Part shown: one piece after another, positions 52,356 through 61,967 of the stretch | How positions within the stretch are numbered: position 1 is the stretch's first letter | Layout: each line of letters starts with the position of its first letter | NCBI GenBank assembly: GCA_947454025.1 | Contig: CANGIZ010000001.1 | Location: forward strand, 52,767-116,766 | Direction: 5' to 3' | DNA length: 64,000 bases | Source of the DNA: Bacteroidota bacterium | GTDB taxonomy: Bacteria > Bacteroidota > Bacteroidia > Chitinophagales > Chitinophagaceae | Program-made: the position numbers and the translations under genes | Notes under the pieces: generated by a model | Told to the model about the DNA's origin: nothing | Seen by the model: the letters and a program-made list of their open reading frames with translations, nothing else | Databases searched by the model: none

Positions 52356-53747
52356 TTACGGATTCACACCATATTGATCAACTAAGTAAACGAAAGCAGC
52401 GATATTGGCAGCACCCAATAATAATTCACGCTTATTTACATTTTCAAATACATCTGTTTTTGCATGGTGTAAATCAAAATAACGTTGACTATCTGGAATC
52501 ATACTAGACATGATAATGCTTTTGTCATATCCAGTTAAGGGTCCAATATCCGCACCACCACCACCAGTAGTAATTTCCGTACCATAAGGTTTTAAGAAAG
52601 GATTCCATTTTTGAAAACGTGCAAATTGTGCTGGAGAACAAGTTATCGCTATGGATCTTGGTGTAAATCCACCCTCGTCACTTTCCAAAGCCAAAATATG
52701 TTTCTCTTTGTTCAACTTTGCTAATTCGGCATATTTAGCACCCCCTTTTCCTCCATTCTCTTCATTGGCAAACAAAACAAAACGAATCGTGTGTTTAGGT
52801 TGATAATTCAATGCTTTCATGGTGCGCAACACTTCCATGGTTTGTACTACACCAGCGCCATCATCATGCGCCCCTTCGTTTACATCCCAGCTATCTAAAT
52901 GCCCCCCAATCGTAATAATTTCTTCTGGGTGTTCTGTTCCTTTTAATTCAGCTACCACATTGTTCTCATCCGCATCTGGTAAAAAGAATCCATAAGTTTG
53001 CATTTGTGCGCGCACTGTTCCTTTTTTTGCTTGTGCATACAAAGCCTTTGCATCATTAGGTCCTAAAGCTACTGCAGGAATTTTTGGATAAGCAGAGTCA
53101 TAACGCATACCACCAGTATGTGGTGCATTATCAGGGGCAGTACTTAAGGAATGTATCATCACACCTACTGCACCATATTTTGCTGCACGACTTGCACCTA
53201 TACCACGATAGGCATTGGATGCGCCATAGGCTTTAAAGGTTTGAATCAAAGTTGGATCAAACTCACTATTATAATAAACTATCTTTCCTTTTACTTCATC
53301 CTTGCGCTTTTCTAATTCGTCAAAATTGGCAACAGCTAAAACATCTGCTTCCACCAAGCCATTACTTCCTAATGAATTTCCCAAAGCCAACACTTCTAAT
53401 TTTTGAATGGTTGGCTTCCCATTCAATCCAACAATCGCAGCAAAATCTTTACCACCTCTTTGCCAATTGGGTGTTTTACATGGCTGCATATATACCGCGT
53501 CCGGATTCAACGCATCCATATTGCGCTTTCCCCAAATTGCAGCATTTTGTTGCTGAGGAGAACCTGCTAATCGACCTCCTATTTTTTTGGTTAATTCTCT
53601 TAACAAATCATAAGCCTTCCCGTTTGTCATCACTTCGTCTACCATTTTCTTAATGGTAACACTATCTTGATTCACTTGTGCTTGAGCCATAAAAGGCAAG
53701 CAAAATACCAACAGCAATAATCGACGCATAAGTAGTTGTTTTAACAT
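52356..53747 (-). CDS. Secreted M28-family metallopeptidase
   Basis: 463 aa with a signal peptide ending MAQAQ. Residues ~120-250 form a PA-type insert domain. The M28 zinc ligands are in order: His in GGHLDSWD, Asp in HDDGAG, Glu pair in ANEENGGKG, Asp in ALESDEGG, and His in DLHHAKTD. It is probably a di-zinc aminopeptidase or carboxypeptidase of the periplasm or outer membrane. No T9SS tail is seen. Convergent with carB. Confidence 0.92.
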   Translation of the reverse strand: MLKQLLMRRLLLLVFCLPFMAQAQVNQDSVTIKKMVDEVMTNGKAYDLLRELTKKIGGRLAGSPQQQNAAIWGKRNMDALNPDAVYMQPCKTPNWQRGGKDFAAIVGLNGKPTIQKLEVLALGNSLGSNGLVEADVLAVANFDELEKRKDEVKGKIVYYNSEFDPTLIQTFKAYGASNAYRGIGASRAAKYGAVGVMIHSLSTAPDNAPHTGGMRYDSAYPKIPAVALGPNDAKALYAQAKKGTVRAQMQTYGFFLPDADENNVVAELKGTEHPEEIITIGGHLDSWDVNEGAHDDGAGVVQTMEVLRTMKALNYQPKHTIRFVLFANEENGGKGGAKYAELAKLNKEKHILALESDEGGFTPRSIAITCSPAQFARFQKWNPFLKPYGTEITTGGGGADIGPLTGYDKSIIMSSMIPDSQRYFDLHHAKTDVFENVNKRELLLGAANIAAFVYLVDQYGVNP

Positions 53748-53818
53748 TCAAATAATTCTTAAATATAATTAAACTTTATCGGATAATTAGTTGTTAATTG
53801 CATATTCAACTCAATAAA

Positions 53819-54955
53819 ATGAAGATCGGTATTGTTTGTTATCCTACGTTTGGTGGAAGTGGTGTGTTAGCGACTGAGCTTGGAAAAGCATTGGCCGAAA
53901 AAGGACATGAAATTCATTTTATTACCTACCAACAACCTGTTCGACTAAATGGTTTTCATGCCAATATATTTTACCACGAAGTAAGGGTGCCCACTTATCC
54001 TTTATTTGACTACCCTCCCTACGAACTTGCATTGGCAAGCACCATGGTAGACGTGATCTTAAACCACGACTTGGATTTAATTCATGCACACTATGCCATT
54101 CCTCATGCATCGGCTGCCTATACGGCTAAACAAATTGTAAAACAAAAAACAGGAAGATCCGTTCCTGTTATTACTACGCTTCACGGCACAGATATTACCT
54201 TAGTGGGTAGAGATAAAACATACGAACCCGTAGTTACTTTTTCTATTAATGAAAGTGATGCCATTACAGCCGTATCGGAAAATTTAAAAGAAGAAACTTT
54301 AAAGCATTTTGATATTCGTAAAAATATTCAGGTCATCAACAACTTTGTAGACTTGCATCGTTACGATAAAAAACCAGTAGCAGCATTCAGACAAGTGATT
54401 GCCCCACATGGAGAAAAAATAATTGTGCACGCATCTAACTTTCGAAAAATAAAGAGAATTGATGATGTGATGGAAATTTTTAAAAACATCCACGCTGCCA
54501 CACCTGCAAAATTATTAATGGTAGGTGATGGACCTGAGCGTCCTGTTGCGGAAGACTTAGCGAGACAATTTGGAATTGAAGCGGATGTTCGCTTTTTAGG
54601 AAAGCAAGAACAAATGGAAGAAATATTAGCAGTAAGCGATATTTTCTTACTGCCTTCGGAATATGAAAGTTTTGGTTTGGCTGCATTAGAAGCTATGGCC
54701 GCAAGTGCGGTAGTGATTAGCTCTGATGCGGGTGGATTAGGTGAAGTAAATATTGATGGCGTTACTGGTTACACTGCGGCAGTGGGCGACACAAAAACTA
54801 TGAGTGAAAAAGCAATTGCTATTTTACAAGACGAAGAAAAATTAAAGACTTTTAAAAAGCATGCGCTCAAGCAAGCCAAACAATTTGATATTGCAAATAT
54901 TATTCCTCAATACGAAGCCTTATATCGTCAGTATTGCCGAACCGGAGATTGCTAA
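53819..54955 (+). CDS. bshA: N-acetyl-alpha-D-glucosaminyl L-malate synthase
   Basis: 378 aa from the ATG at 53819 (a TTG at 53798 is rejected). GT4 glycosyltransferase. The BshA-typical N-terminus is KIGIVCYPTFGGSGVLATEL, then IHAHYAIPHASAAY, TLHGTDITLVG, VINNFVDLHRY and LPSEYESFGLAALEAMA with the donor-binding Glu. It transfers GlcNAc from UDP-GlcNAc to malate, the first step of bacillithiol synthesis. bshB and bshC are not in the window. Confidence 0.94.
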   Translation: MKIGIVCYPTFGGSGVLATELGKALAEKGHEIHFITYQQPVRLNGFHANIFYHEVRVPTYPLFDYPPYELALASTMVDVILNHDLDLIHAHYAIPHASAAYTAKQIVKQKTGRSVPVITTLHGTDITLVGRDKTYEPVVTFSINESDAITAVSENLKEETLKHFDIRKNIQVINNFVDLHRYDKKPVAAFRQVIAPHGEKIIVHASNFRKIKRIDDVMEIFKNIHAATPAKLLMVGDGPERPVAEDLARQFGIEADVRFLGKQEQMEEILAVSDIFLLPSEYESFGLAALEAMAASAVVISSDAGGLGEVNIDGVTGYTAAVGDTKTMSEKAIAILQDEEKLKTFKKHALKQAKQFDIANIIPQYEALYRQYCRTGDC

Positions 54956-54980
54956 ATTGGTAGCAGTTAATTTTAAATGA

Positions 54981-56180
54981 CTACTCTTGTATAACTTGAT
55001 GAATACTTTTCAGTATTTTTTCAATGGCAATGATCAATTCGTCAATCGTAATACTCAATGGCGGTGCAATTCGAATACGATCCTCTGCAAATAAAAACCA
55101 GTCTGTAATAATTCCATTTTCAATACAAGCTGCTGCCACTTTTTTGGTAATCGCTGCCGACTCAAATTGCAAGGACATCCATAATCCACAATGATTGCGA
55201 TGCAATATTGCAGGGTGATGTAAATGCGTTAGCAAATAAATTTCTTTCTCTTTCACTGCCTGTATCCAACCACTAGTTTCTAAAATATGTAACGCAGCAT
55301 TTCCAGCTGCACAAGCCACTGGATTACCGCCAAACGTAGTAATATGGCCCAATACAGGATTATCCGTTAATGTTCCCATCATTTTTGGATCAGCAATAAA
55401 TGCACCTAATGGAAGTCCTCCTCCTAGCGCTTTACCTACTAATAAAATATCAGGTATAATACCATATTGTTCAAATGCAAACAAAGTGCCTGTACGACCA
55501 AATCCAGACTGTATTTCATCTACAATCAACAAAATACACAGTGATTCGCATTTCTTTTTTAATGCATGAATCCATTCTTTATTAGCGGGTGTAATGCCAG
55601 TTTCAGCTTGCACTAATTCCACCAACACACAAGCAACGGTTTCGTCAATCAATTCAATGTCTTCAAAATGATTGTAACGCAAGTGCAAAATATCAGGTAG
55701 CAAAGGACGAAATGCATTTCTAAAATATTCATCTCCCATCACACTTAATGCCCCTTGTGTACTTCCATGATAGGCCCCTTCAAATGCAACTATCTTTGTT
55801 CTTCCAGTAACACGCTTTGCTAATTTCATTGCACCTTCAGTGGCTTCTGCCCCGCTATTGGTAAAATAAACCGACTGCAATGCTGCCGGCAATAAACTTG
55901 TAAGCGCTTTTGCATATTGCACTTGTGGCGCTTGTACAAATTCTCCGTACACAATTACATGCATGTATTTTTCTACTTGCTCTTGTATCGCTTTAATAAC
56001 CGCAGGATGACTATGTCCTATATTACAAACACTAAAGCCAGCAATCATGTCTATAAAAGCCTTGCCTTGCGTATCGTTAATGTAAATTCCATTTGCAGTA
56101 GCCACTTCAATTCCAATGGGCTTATTGGAGGTTTGCGCCAAGTGCTGGAAAAAGAGTTGTCTATTGGTTATTGTTGCCAT
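54981..56180 (-). CDS. Class III PLP-dependent aminotransferase
   Basis: 399 aa from the ATG at 56180 (an ATG at 56225 would overlap the divergent gene). Class III features: FTNSGAEATEGAMKLAK, EGAYHGSTQGALSVMG, LLIVDEIQSGFGRTG with the PLP-ring Asp, LLVGKALGGGLPLGAF with the Schiff-base Lys, and TTFGGNPVACAAG. The family includes acetylornithine, ornithine and 4-aminobutyrate aminotransferases. The N-terminal sequence (NGIYINDTQGKAFIDMIAGFSVCNIGH) does not separate these. There are no arginine-pathway neighbours. Confidence 0.9.
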   Translation of the reverse strand: MATITNRQLFFQHLAQTSNKPIGIEVATANGIYINDTQGKAFIDMIAGFSVCNIGHSHPAVIKAIQEQVEKYMHVIVYGEFVQAPQVQYAKALTSLLPAALQSVYFTNSGAEATEGAMKLAKRVTGRTKIVAFEGAYHGSTQGALSVMGDEYFRNAFRPLLPDILHLRYNHFEDIELIDETVACVLVELVQAETGITPANKEWIHALKKKCESLCILLIVDEIQSGFGRTGTLFAFEQYGIIPDILLVGKALGGGLPLGAFIADPKMMGTLTDNPVLGHITTFGGNPVACAAGNAALHILETSGWIQAVKEKEIYLLTHLHHPAILHRNHCGLWMSLQFESAAITKKVAAACIENGIITDWFLFAEDRIRIAPPLSITIDELIIAIEKILKSIHQVIQE

Positions 56181-56214
56181 TAGGAGTAAATTGCAGCACA
56201 AAAGTCGCATTTTT

Positions 56215-56751
56215 ATGGCAACCATACTAGCAGTTCAAGGAAAAGAACCCCAATTTGGTGAAAATTGTTTTGTTGCACCTAACGCAACCATTGTAGGAGA
56301 TGTTGTTATGGGTAATGAATGTTCTATTTGGTTCAACGCAGTAATACGAGGGGATGTGCATTTTATTAAAATGGGCAATAAGGTGAACGTACAAGATGGA
56401 GCCATTATACATTGTACTTATTTAAAACATCCCACAACCATTGGTAACAATGTTTCTATTGGGCATAATGCTATGGTGCATGGTTGTACCATCCACGACA
56501 ATGTATTAATTGGCATGGGTAGTATTGTAATGGATGCTTGTGTAGTGCATTCCAACTCCATTATTGCTGCAGGTGCGGTAGTGTTAGAAGGAACGATTGT
56601 TGAAGCAGGTAGTATTTATGCAGGAGTGCCCGCAAAAAAAGTAAAAATGGTAAGCGAGGACTTAGTCAACGGTGAAATTAATCGCATCTCCAATAATTAT
56701 GTAAAATATGCGAGTTGGTTTGAACATGCAAATGAAGCTCCTAAAAAGTAA
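56215..56751 (+). CDS. Gamma-carbonic anhydrase-like hexapeptide-repeat protein (YrdA family)
   Basis: 178 aa from the ATG at 56215; an in-frame ATG at 56116 would overlap the divergent aminotransferase. Left-handed beta-helix hexapeptide repeats run from ~25 to ~145 (VVMGNECSIWFNAVIRGD, VNVQDGAIIHC, IGHNAMVHGCTI). The three His that bind metal in gamma-carbonic anhydrases are present (IIHC, IGHNAMVHG). It may act in CO2/bicarbonate exchange or be a catalytically silent scaffold. Confidence 0.9.
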   Translation: MATILAVQGKEPQFGENCFVAPNATIVGDVVMGNECSIWFNAVIRGDVHFIKMGNKVNVQDGAIIHCTYLKHPTTIGNNVSIGHNAMVHGCTIHDNVLIGMGSIVMDACVVHSNSIIAAGAVVLEGTIVEAGSIYAGVPAKKVKMVSEDLVNGEINRISNNYVKYASWFEHANEAPKK

Positions 56752-56780
56752 TACTGAAAAAATAAGACCGAATAGGGTTT

Positions 56781-57704
56781 TTAATATTTGTAGGTTTCAA
56801 TGCCATGCCATAAATCTACATAGCTAAAAAAACGGGCTTCACTAATCAAACCCTTTTCTACAGAGGCTTTCACAGCACAGCCTGGCTCGTTAATGTGTTG
56901 ACAATTATTAAATTGACAACCACTCATTTTTTCACGCATCTCAGGAAAATATTGCGCTAATTCTTCTTTCTCTAAATTCACTAAACCCAATTCACGCATA
57001 CCCGGTGTATCTATTACCGACCCACCTGTTGGTAAATCATACATCTGTGCAAAAGTAGTTGTATGCATTCCTTTTCCACTCCATCCACTTACTTCCTGTG
57101 TATCAATATCTAAATCGGGGAACAAATAATTAATAAAAGAAGATTTCCCCACTCCACTATGCCCACTCACCAAGGTTGTTTTATTTTTAAGCAGTGCTTG
57201 TATTGGGGCTAACCCTATTTCTTTTTCAATACTTATTAAAAACACTTTGTACCCAATGGTTTCATACATTTCCTTCATCATTTCAAAAACAGCCATCTCC
57301 TTTTCGCCATAAATATCTGACTTATTAAAAACAATGATTGCCGGAATATGAAATGCCTCACAAGAAATTAAAAATCGGTCAATAAATCCCTGCGAAGTTT
57401 TAGGCGATTTAAGCGTAGCCAACAAAATAGATTGATCCAAATTGGAGGCAATGATATGTTGCTGTCTTTTATTGTGCGGGGACTGCCTTGCTACGTAATT
57501 GTCTCTATCCAGAATTTCCGAAATCATGATAGTAGGTTGATCCTGTTCCATCTCACATGCTACCCAATCGCCTACTGCAATAGGGTTCGTAGAAGTACGA
57601 TTGTCCAATTTGATCACACCCTTAATACGAGCCTGATAAAACTGACCGTCCTCCGTTTTTACCGAGTACCAGCTGCCTGTAGATTTATAAACCCTAGCTT
57701 TCAT
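56781..57704 (-). CDS. rsgA: Ribosome small-subunit GTPase A
   Basis: 307 aa circularly permuted GTPase. An N-terminal OB-fold (~1-70) precedes the G motifs in permuted order: FNKSD (G4), GHSGVGKSSFINYL (G1), HTTTF (G2) and DTPGMREL (G3). The C-terminal zinc knuckle is C-QFNN-C-Q-H-INEPG-C. It assists maturation of the 30S ribosomal subunit. Its 5' end is only 41 nt from the chosen start of the divergent ubiE. Confidence 0.95.
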   Translation of the reverse strand: MKARVYKSTGSWYSVKTEDGQFYQARIKGVIKLDNRTSTNPIAVGDWVACEMEQDQPTIMISEILDRDNYVARQSPHNKRQQHIIASNLDQSILLATLKSPKTSQGFIDRFLISCEAFHIPAIIVFNKSDIYGEKEMAVFEMMKEMYETIGYKVFLISIEKEIGLAPIQALLKNKTTLVSGHSGVGKSSFINYLFPDLDIDTQEVSGWSGKGMHTTTFAQMYDLPTGGSVIDTPGMRELGLVNLEKEELAQYFPEMREKMSGCQFNNCQHINEPGCAVKASVEKGLISEARFFSYVDLWHGIETYKY

Positions 57705-57732
57705 GAGCTACGAAGATAACCCACAAATTCAA

Positions 57733-57740
57733 TATCTTTG
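57733..57740 (+). promoter_or_regulatory. Bacteroidota -7 promoter element of ubiE-porT
   Basis: TATCTTTG is a perfect TAnnTTTG element ending 4 nt before the preferred ubiE ATG at 57745. A transcript starting at the usual distance would be nearly or fully leaderless. Confidence 0.6.
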
Positions 57741-57744
57741 CAGT

Positions 57745-58488
57745 ATGAGCCAATACGCCCACGATAAAATTGTCCCTTTTGCCGAAAGTGACGCCAATAA
57801 GAAAGAGCAGGTAGCAACTATGTTCAATGCAATTGCTAAAAGATACGATTTTCTGAACCGTTTTTTGAGTTTAGGCATTGACCAAGGATGGAGAAAAAAA
57901 GCAATTGCTAATTTTGGAAACAGCCCTATGCATCATTTATTGGATATTGCTACAGGAACTGCAGATATGGCTTTAATGGCGAACAAAAATATACATCCAG
58001 AAAAAATTACTGGCATGGATATTTCAGAAGGCATGATGCAATATGGCCGAATTAAAATTGCACAAAAAGGACTGAGCGAAAAAATTCAATTGGTTTTAGG
58101 AGATAGCACTGATATTCCATTTAGCGATAATATATTTGATGGTGCCATGGTTGCTTTTGGTGTACGCAACTTTGCTGATTTGGAAAAAGGATTAAAAGAA
58201 ATATATAGAGTTTTACAACCTGGTAGCAAATTAGTGATTCTTGAATTTTCACAGCCTACTAGCTTTTGGTTTAAACCTATTTATAACTTATACATGAAAT
58301 GGATAACACCAACGGTAGGTAAAATATTTTCAGGCAATAAAGCAGCATACGCTTATCTTAATGAGAGTGTGATTGCCTTTCCAGAGGGCGCTTCCTTTTT
58401 AGCTATCTTTGACAAAGCGGGCTTTAAACAAGTATCTCAACAAAAACTAACCTTAGGCATATGCAGTATTTATTGCGGAAGCAAATAA
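57745..58488 (+). CDS. ubiE: Demethylmenaquinone methyltransferase
   Basis: 247 aa from the ATG at 57745, matching the usual MSxYAHDKIVPF start; the ATG at 57703 lies upstream of the likely promoter. Motifs: MFNAIAKRYDFLNRFLSLGIDQGWRK pattern at the N-terminus, LLDIATGTADMAL (SAM site), FGVRNFADLEKGLKEIYRVL, LEFSQP. It methylates demethylmenaquinone to menaquinone, the quinone expected for complex I here. It overlaps porT by 28 nt. Confidence 0.94.
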   Translation: MSQYAHDKIVPFAESDANKKEQVATMFNAIAKRYDFLNRFLSLGIDQGWRKKAIANFGNSPMHHLLDIATGTADMALMANKNIHPEKITGMDISEGMMQYGRIKIAQKGLSEKIQLVLGDSTDIPFSDNIFDGAMVAFGVRNFADLEKGLKEIYRVLQPGSKLVILEFSQPTSFWFKPIYNLYMKWITPTVGKIFSGNKAAYAYLNESVIAFPEGASFLAIFDKAGFKQVSQQKLTLGICSIYCGSK

Positions 58489-59216
58489 TTTTAATAGTTG
58501 CCTTTTTAGCAATTACCTTGGCCGCTTTATCTCAAAACGATGAAGTATACCAACCTAATCATGACGATCTTCCCTATTATTTGGGTATGAGTGTAGGTGT
58601 TAGTAATAGTTATTTATCTTTTAAAAGAGGTGTAGATTTTTTAGCGCCATCTGTAGGTTCCGCAAAATTGATTCAACCTTTACAAACCATTTATTTGAAT
58701 CTGGGTTTAACGGGAACATTAAGATTGACTGATCATTTCTTATTAAGAACAAACCCCACTTTATTAATATCGGGCAGTCGAAATGTATTTACTTATGAAG
58801 TAAATACAAGTACGAATACCGGAAGCGAAACCTACTCTATACCTTCCGTTATTGTTGACCTCCCAATTGGCTTTAAAATACAATCGGACAGGTATATTGC
58901 ATTTAGACATCCGGAGTTTATGCGACATTATTTATTGACAGGCGTAAAATTCGGTTTTGATTTAGGCGCAGAAAAAGCAGCGGTATTAGGCAGTGGACAA
59001 AATTACGCAAATGTAATTAAGGGTACCGATATGGCCCTTGAATTAGGGCTTGGCTTAAGTTTTTTTCTACGCTATGCAACCATCTCTCCTGAAGTGAAAT
59101 TTAGTTATGGTCTTAGAGATTTAAGAAAAATTAGCGAACCAAAATACCCTTTGGTAAACAGTTTAGATAAAATCACTTCTAATTTCGTTTATTTTACTTT
59201 ACACATTGAAAACTAA
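58461..59216 (+). CDS. porT: PorT/SprT-like outer-membrane protein of type IX secretion
   Basis: 251 aa with an N-terminal signal segment (IILIVAFLAITLAALSQ). The mature part is an eight-strand type outer-membrane barrel (PYYLGMSVGVSNSYLSF, TIYLNLGLTGTLRLTDHFLL, SIPSVIVDLPIGFKI, YLLTGVKFGFDLGAE, FVYFTLHIEN). Length and the overlap with ubiE match the conserved ubiE-porT order known in Bacteroidota, where PorT is needed for T9SS and gliding. Identification rests on length, topology and context more than on motifs. Confidence 0.8.
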   Translation: MQYLLRKQIILIVAFLAITLAALSQNDEVYQPNHDDLPYYLGMSVGVSNSYLSFKRGVDFLAPSVGSAKLIQPLQTIYLNLGLTGTLRLTDHFLLRTNPTLLISGSRNVFTYEVNTSTNTGSETYSIPSVIVDLPIGFKIQSDRYIAFRHPEFMRHYLLTGVKFGFDLGAEKAAVLGSGQNYANVIKGTDMALELGLGLSFFLRYATISPEVKFSYGLRDLRKISEPKYPLVNSLDKITSNFVYFTLHIEN

Positions 59217-59220
59217 TTCT

Positions 59221-60561
59221 ATGTCCAACTATTTAATTAAAAACACAGCAATCGTTAATGAAGGAAAAACAATACAAGGCGATGTTTTGATTAAAAATGG
59301 CAGGATAGAAAAAATAGCATCTAGTATTGAAACCCAAACCAATGTACAGGAAATAAATGGAGAAGGTCAGTTTTTATTACCTGGTGCCATTGATGATCAG
59401 GTACATTTTAGAGAACCCGGCTTAACGCACAAAGCGAATATTTATACCGAAGCAAAGGCAGCAGTGGCAGGCGGTGTAACTAGTTTTATGGAAATGCCCA
59501 ATACCAATCCACCCACTTTTACACAGGAATTACTAGAGGCTAAGTATGCAATAGGCGCAGCAAACGCTCTAGCCAATTATTCTTTTTTCATGGGCACTTC
59601 ACAAGAAAATTTGGAAGAAGTATTAAAAACCAATGCGAAAAAGAAGGATGTATGTGGTGTTAAAATATTCATGGGTTCTTCTACTGGAAATTTGCTAGTA
59701 GACAACCCATTAATTTTAGAAAACATATTTAGCAAGTCAGAATTATTAATCGCTACGCATTGTGAGGAAGAAAGCATTATTAAAAAAAATAAAGCTGCAT
59801 TAGAAGCCATCAAGGCACATTTAGAACCGTCAGATCATCCCATTATTCGAAACGAAGAAGCCTGTTTTGAATCTTCATGGAAAGCGATACAACTAGCCCA
59901 AAAATTTGATACGCGCTTACATATTTTACATATTAGTACTGCAAAAGAATTGCAGTTGTTCTCCAATCTTCGTCCACTAGCCGACAAACGCATTACATCG
60001 GAAGTATGTGTACATCATTTACATTTTACAGCCGAGGATTATGCTAGCAAAGGAAATCTAATAAAATGCAATCCAGCTATTAAAGCGCCAGAAAACAAAA
60101 AAGCATTATGGGAAGGTTTATTAGATGATCGATTAGATATCATTGCGACCGACCATGCTCCACATACCTGGGAAGAAAAACAAGAAGATTATATTCATGC
60201 GCATGCCGGACTTCCTTTAGTGCAACACTCATTAATGTTGATGTTAAAATATGTGAAGGAAGGAAAATTGAGTATGGAAAAAGTAGTAGAAAAGATGAGT
60301 CACGCAGTTGCTACTTGTTTTCAAATAGAAAATCGCGGCTTTATAAGAGAAGGGTATCATGCCGACTTAGTGTTAGTAAAAGAAAGCCCCTACACCATAA
60401 CTAAGCAAAATATTTTATACAAATGTGGCTGGAGCCCATTGGAAGGCACTAGTTTCCCCTATCAAATTAATAGCACATTCGTAAATGGTCATTTAGCTTA
60501 CCACCAAGGGCAATTTAACGAAGCTCAAAAAGGAGCAAGACTTAAATTTTCAAGAGACTAA
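59221..60561 (+). CDS. Dihydroorotase-like amidohydrolase (class I)
   Basis: 446 aa from the ATG at 59221. Amidohydrolase TIM barrel with LLPGAIDDQVHFREPGLTHK, AAVAGGVTSFMEMPNTNPPT, CGVKIFMGSSTGNLLVD (expected carbamylated Lys), ATHCEEE, LHILHISTA and IATDHAPHT. The first His of the usual DxHxH metal motif is Gln here (D-D-Q-V-H). Dihydroorotase closes carbamoyl-aspartate to dihydroorotate in pyrimidine synthesis. The half-carB nearby belongs to the same pathway. Other cyclic amidohydrolases cannot be fully excluded. Confidence 0.85.
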   Translation: MSNYLIKNTAIVNEGKTIQGDVLIKNGRIEKIASSIETQTNVQEINGEGQFLLPGAIDDQVHFREPGLTHKANIYTEAKAAVAGGVTSFMEMPNTNPPTFTQELLEAKYAIGAANALANYSFFMGTSQENLEEVLKTNAKKKDVCGVKIFMGSSTGNLLVDNPLILENIFSKSELLIATHCEEESIIKKNKAALEAIKAHLEPSDHPIIRNEEACFESSWKAIQLAQKFDTRLHILHISTAKELQLFSNLRPLADKRITSEVCVHHLHFTAEDYASKGNLIKCNPAIKAPENKKALWEGLLDDRLDIIATDHAPHTWEEKQEDYIHAHAGLPLVQHSLMLMLKYVKEGKLSMEKVVEKMSHAVATCFQIENRGFIREGYHADLVLVKESPYTITKQNILYKCGWSPLEGTSFPYQINSTFVNGHLAYHQGQFNEAQKGARLKFSRD

Positions 60562-60586
60562 TCCTTCATTCATATTTATTTAGGAA

Positions 60587-61900
60587 ATGCAAGTTGACAA
60601 AATTACACTTCAGGATATTGGTCTCTTTGATAATGAGGAACATCAAGGCCTAGCAAGTCATTTAAACTTTTGCAAATCCAATGGAGGTAAGGCACAGCTT
60701 GACAAGTATCTACATGCACCCCTAGGCGAATTAGCACTAATTGAGAAAAGGCAAAAAGCAATTAGTGCATTTGTAAAGCAATTAGACAAAGTGGACAATA
60801 TGAAAATCACCAATGGTACAAGTTTGGTGATTGAAAAATTTTTTGAAACCGGTTTTACCACCATACCTAGTCAAATAAGTTGGTCTGGCGCTTTATGGTA
60901 TCAGTTTTGGAATAAAGCCGATTATTCATTAATCAAGTATTCAGTTGAACATTTAGTTGTATTCATTCAGAATTTAATGGATTGGGTGGACCTATTCGAA
61001 CAAGAGCAGGAAAATCCTGTCATAGAAAAGCTAGTGCAGCAAATTAAAAAATATACCGATCATCCTGAATTAAATCGATTAAAAGACAAACATACGATTA
61101 CCAGCCACCAGGAAATTTTGAGTTTAGGCTATTTTTTTATGTACTTATACAAAAACAATACAAGGGCTTTATTAGACTATTACTATGATGTAGACGCCTT
61201 GTATAGTATGGCAAAAGCTAAAACGATTTACCATTTTGAATTTCCAAAATGGATAGATGCAGCAACCCCATACTTAGAAGTTGAAGAAGCGATTCACCCA
61301 CTGGTTCAAAATGCAATTAGTAATTCTTTAGCGTTGAATCCCGAAAAGAACTTTTTGTTTTTAACGGGGGCAAATATGGCTGGCAAAAGTACTTTCATTA
61401 AAACCATTGGCATTGTAGTATACTTATCGCATATTGGCATGGGTGCTCCTGCAAAAAAAGTCACCCTCACCGTTATGGATGGTCTCATTAGTAATTTAAA
61501 CATTGCAGACAATGTTGTAAAAGGAGAAAGTTATTTTTACAACGAAGTACAAAGGATAAAAAATACAGTACTCAAAATTAATGATGGCAAAAAAAATTGT
61601 GTACTCATAGACGAATTGTTTAAGGGTACCAATATTTTAGATGCCATGAAATGTAGTATCAAAGTCATCGAAGGCTTACAAAAATTAAAAAGTAGTGTAT
61701 ATATTCTTTCTACCCATTTGTATGAAATAAGTGAACAGCTGGAACAATATAAAAATATTCAATTCAGTTATTTTGAAACACAAATCAAAGATCAAGAATT
61801 ACATTTTCAGTACCGATTAAAACCTGGCGTAAGTCAGGATCGAATTGGCTACCTGATTTTAGAAAGAGAAGGTGTAGTAGATTTATTAGACCAACTTTAG
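60587..61900 (+). CDS. MutS-like ATPase lacking mismatch-recognition domains
   Basis: 437 aa, about half the length of MutS. Residues ~1-225 resemble the MutS core/lever helices (LASHLNFCKSNGGKAQLDKYL). Residues ~235-437 form the MutS ATPase: LFLTGANMAGKSTFIKTIG (Walker A), NLNIADNVVKGESYFYNEV, CVLIDELFKGTN (Walker B), ILSTHLYEI. The N-terminal mismatch-binding domain of MutS and the Smr domain of MutS2 are both missing. Such short MutS-family proteins are common in Bacteroidota; their role is not established. Confidence 0.88.
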   Translation: MQVDKITLQDIGLFDNEEHQGLASHLNFCKSNGGKAQLDKYLHAPLGELALIEKRQKAISAFVKQLDKVDNMKITNGTSLVIEKFFETGFTTIPSQISWSGALWYQFWNKADYSLIKYSVEHLVVFIQNLMDWVDLFEQEQENPVIEKLVQQIKKYTDHPELNRLKDKHTITSHQEILSLGYFFMYLYKNNTRALLDYYYDVDALYSMAKAKTIYHFEFPKWIDAATPYLEVEEAIHPLVQNAISNSLALNPEKNFLFLTGANMAGKSTFIKTIGIVVYLSHIGMGAPAKKVTLTVMDGLISNLNIADNVVKGESYFYNEVQRIKNTVLKINDGKKNCVLIDELFKGTNILDAMKCSIKVIEGLQKLKSSVYILSTHLYEISEQLEQYKNIQFSYFETQIKDQELHFQYRLKPGVSQDRIGYLILEREGVVDLLDQL

Positions 61901-61967
61901 TACTTTATTCAAGGTATTTTTACCCTCCATTGCCAAGCCTACAATTCCTATATTTTGAGCAAAAATT

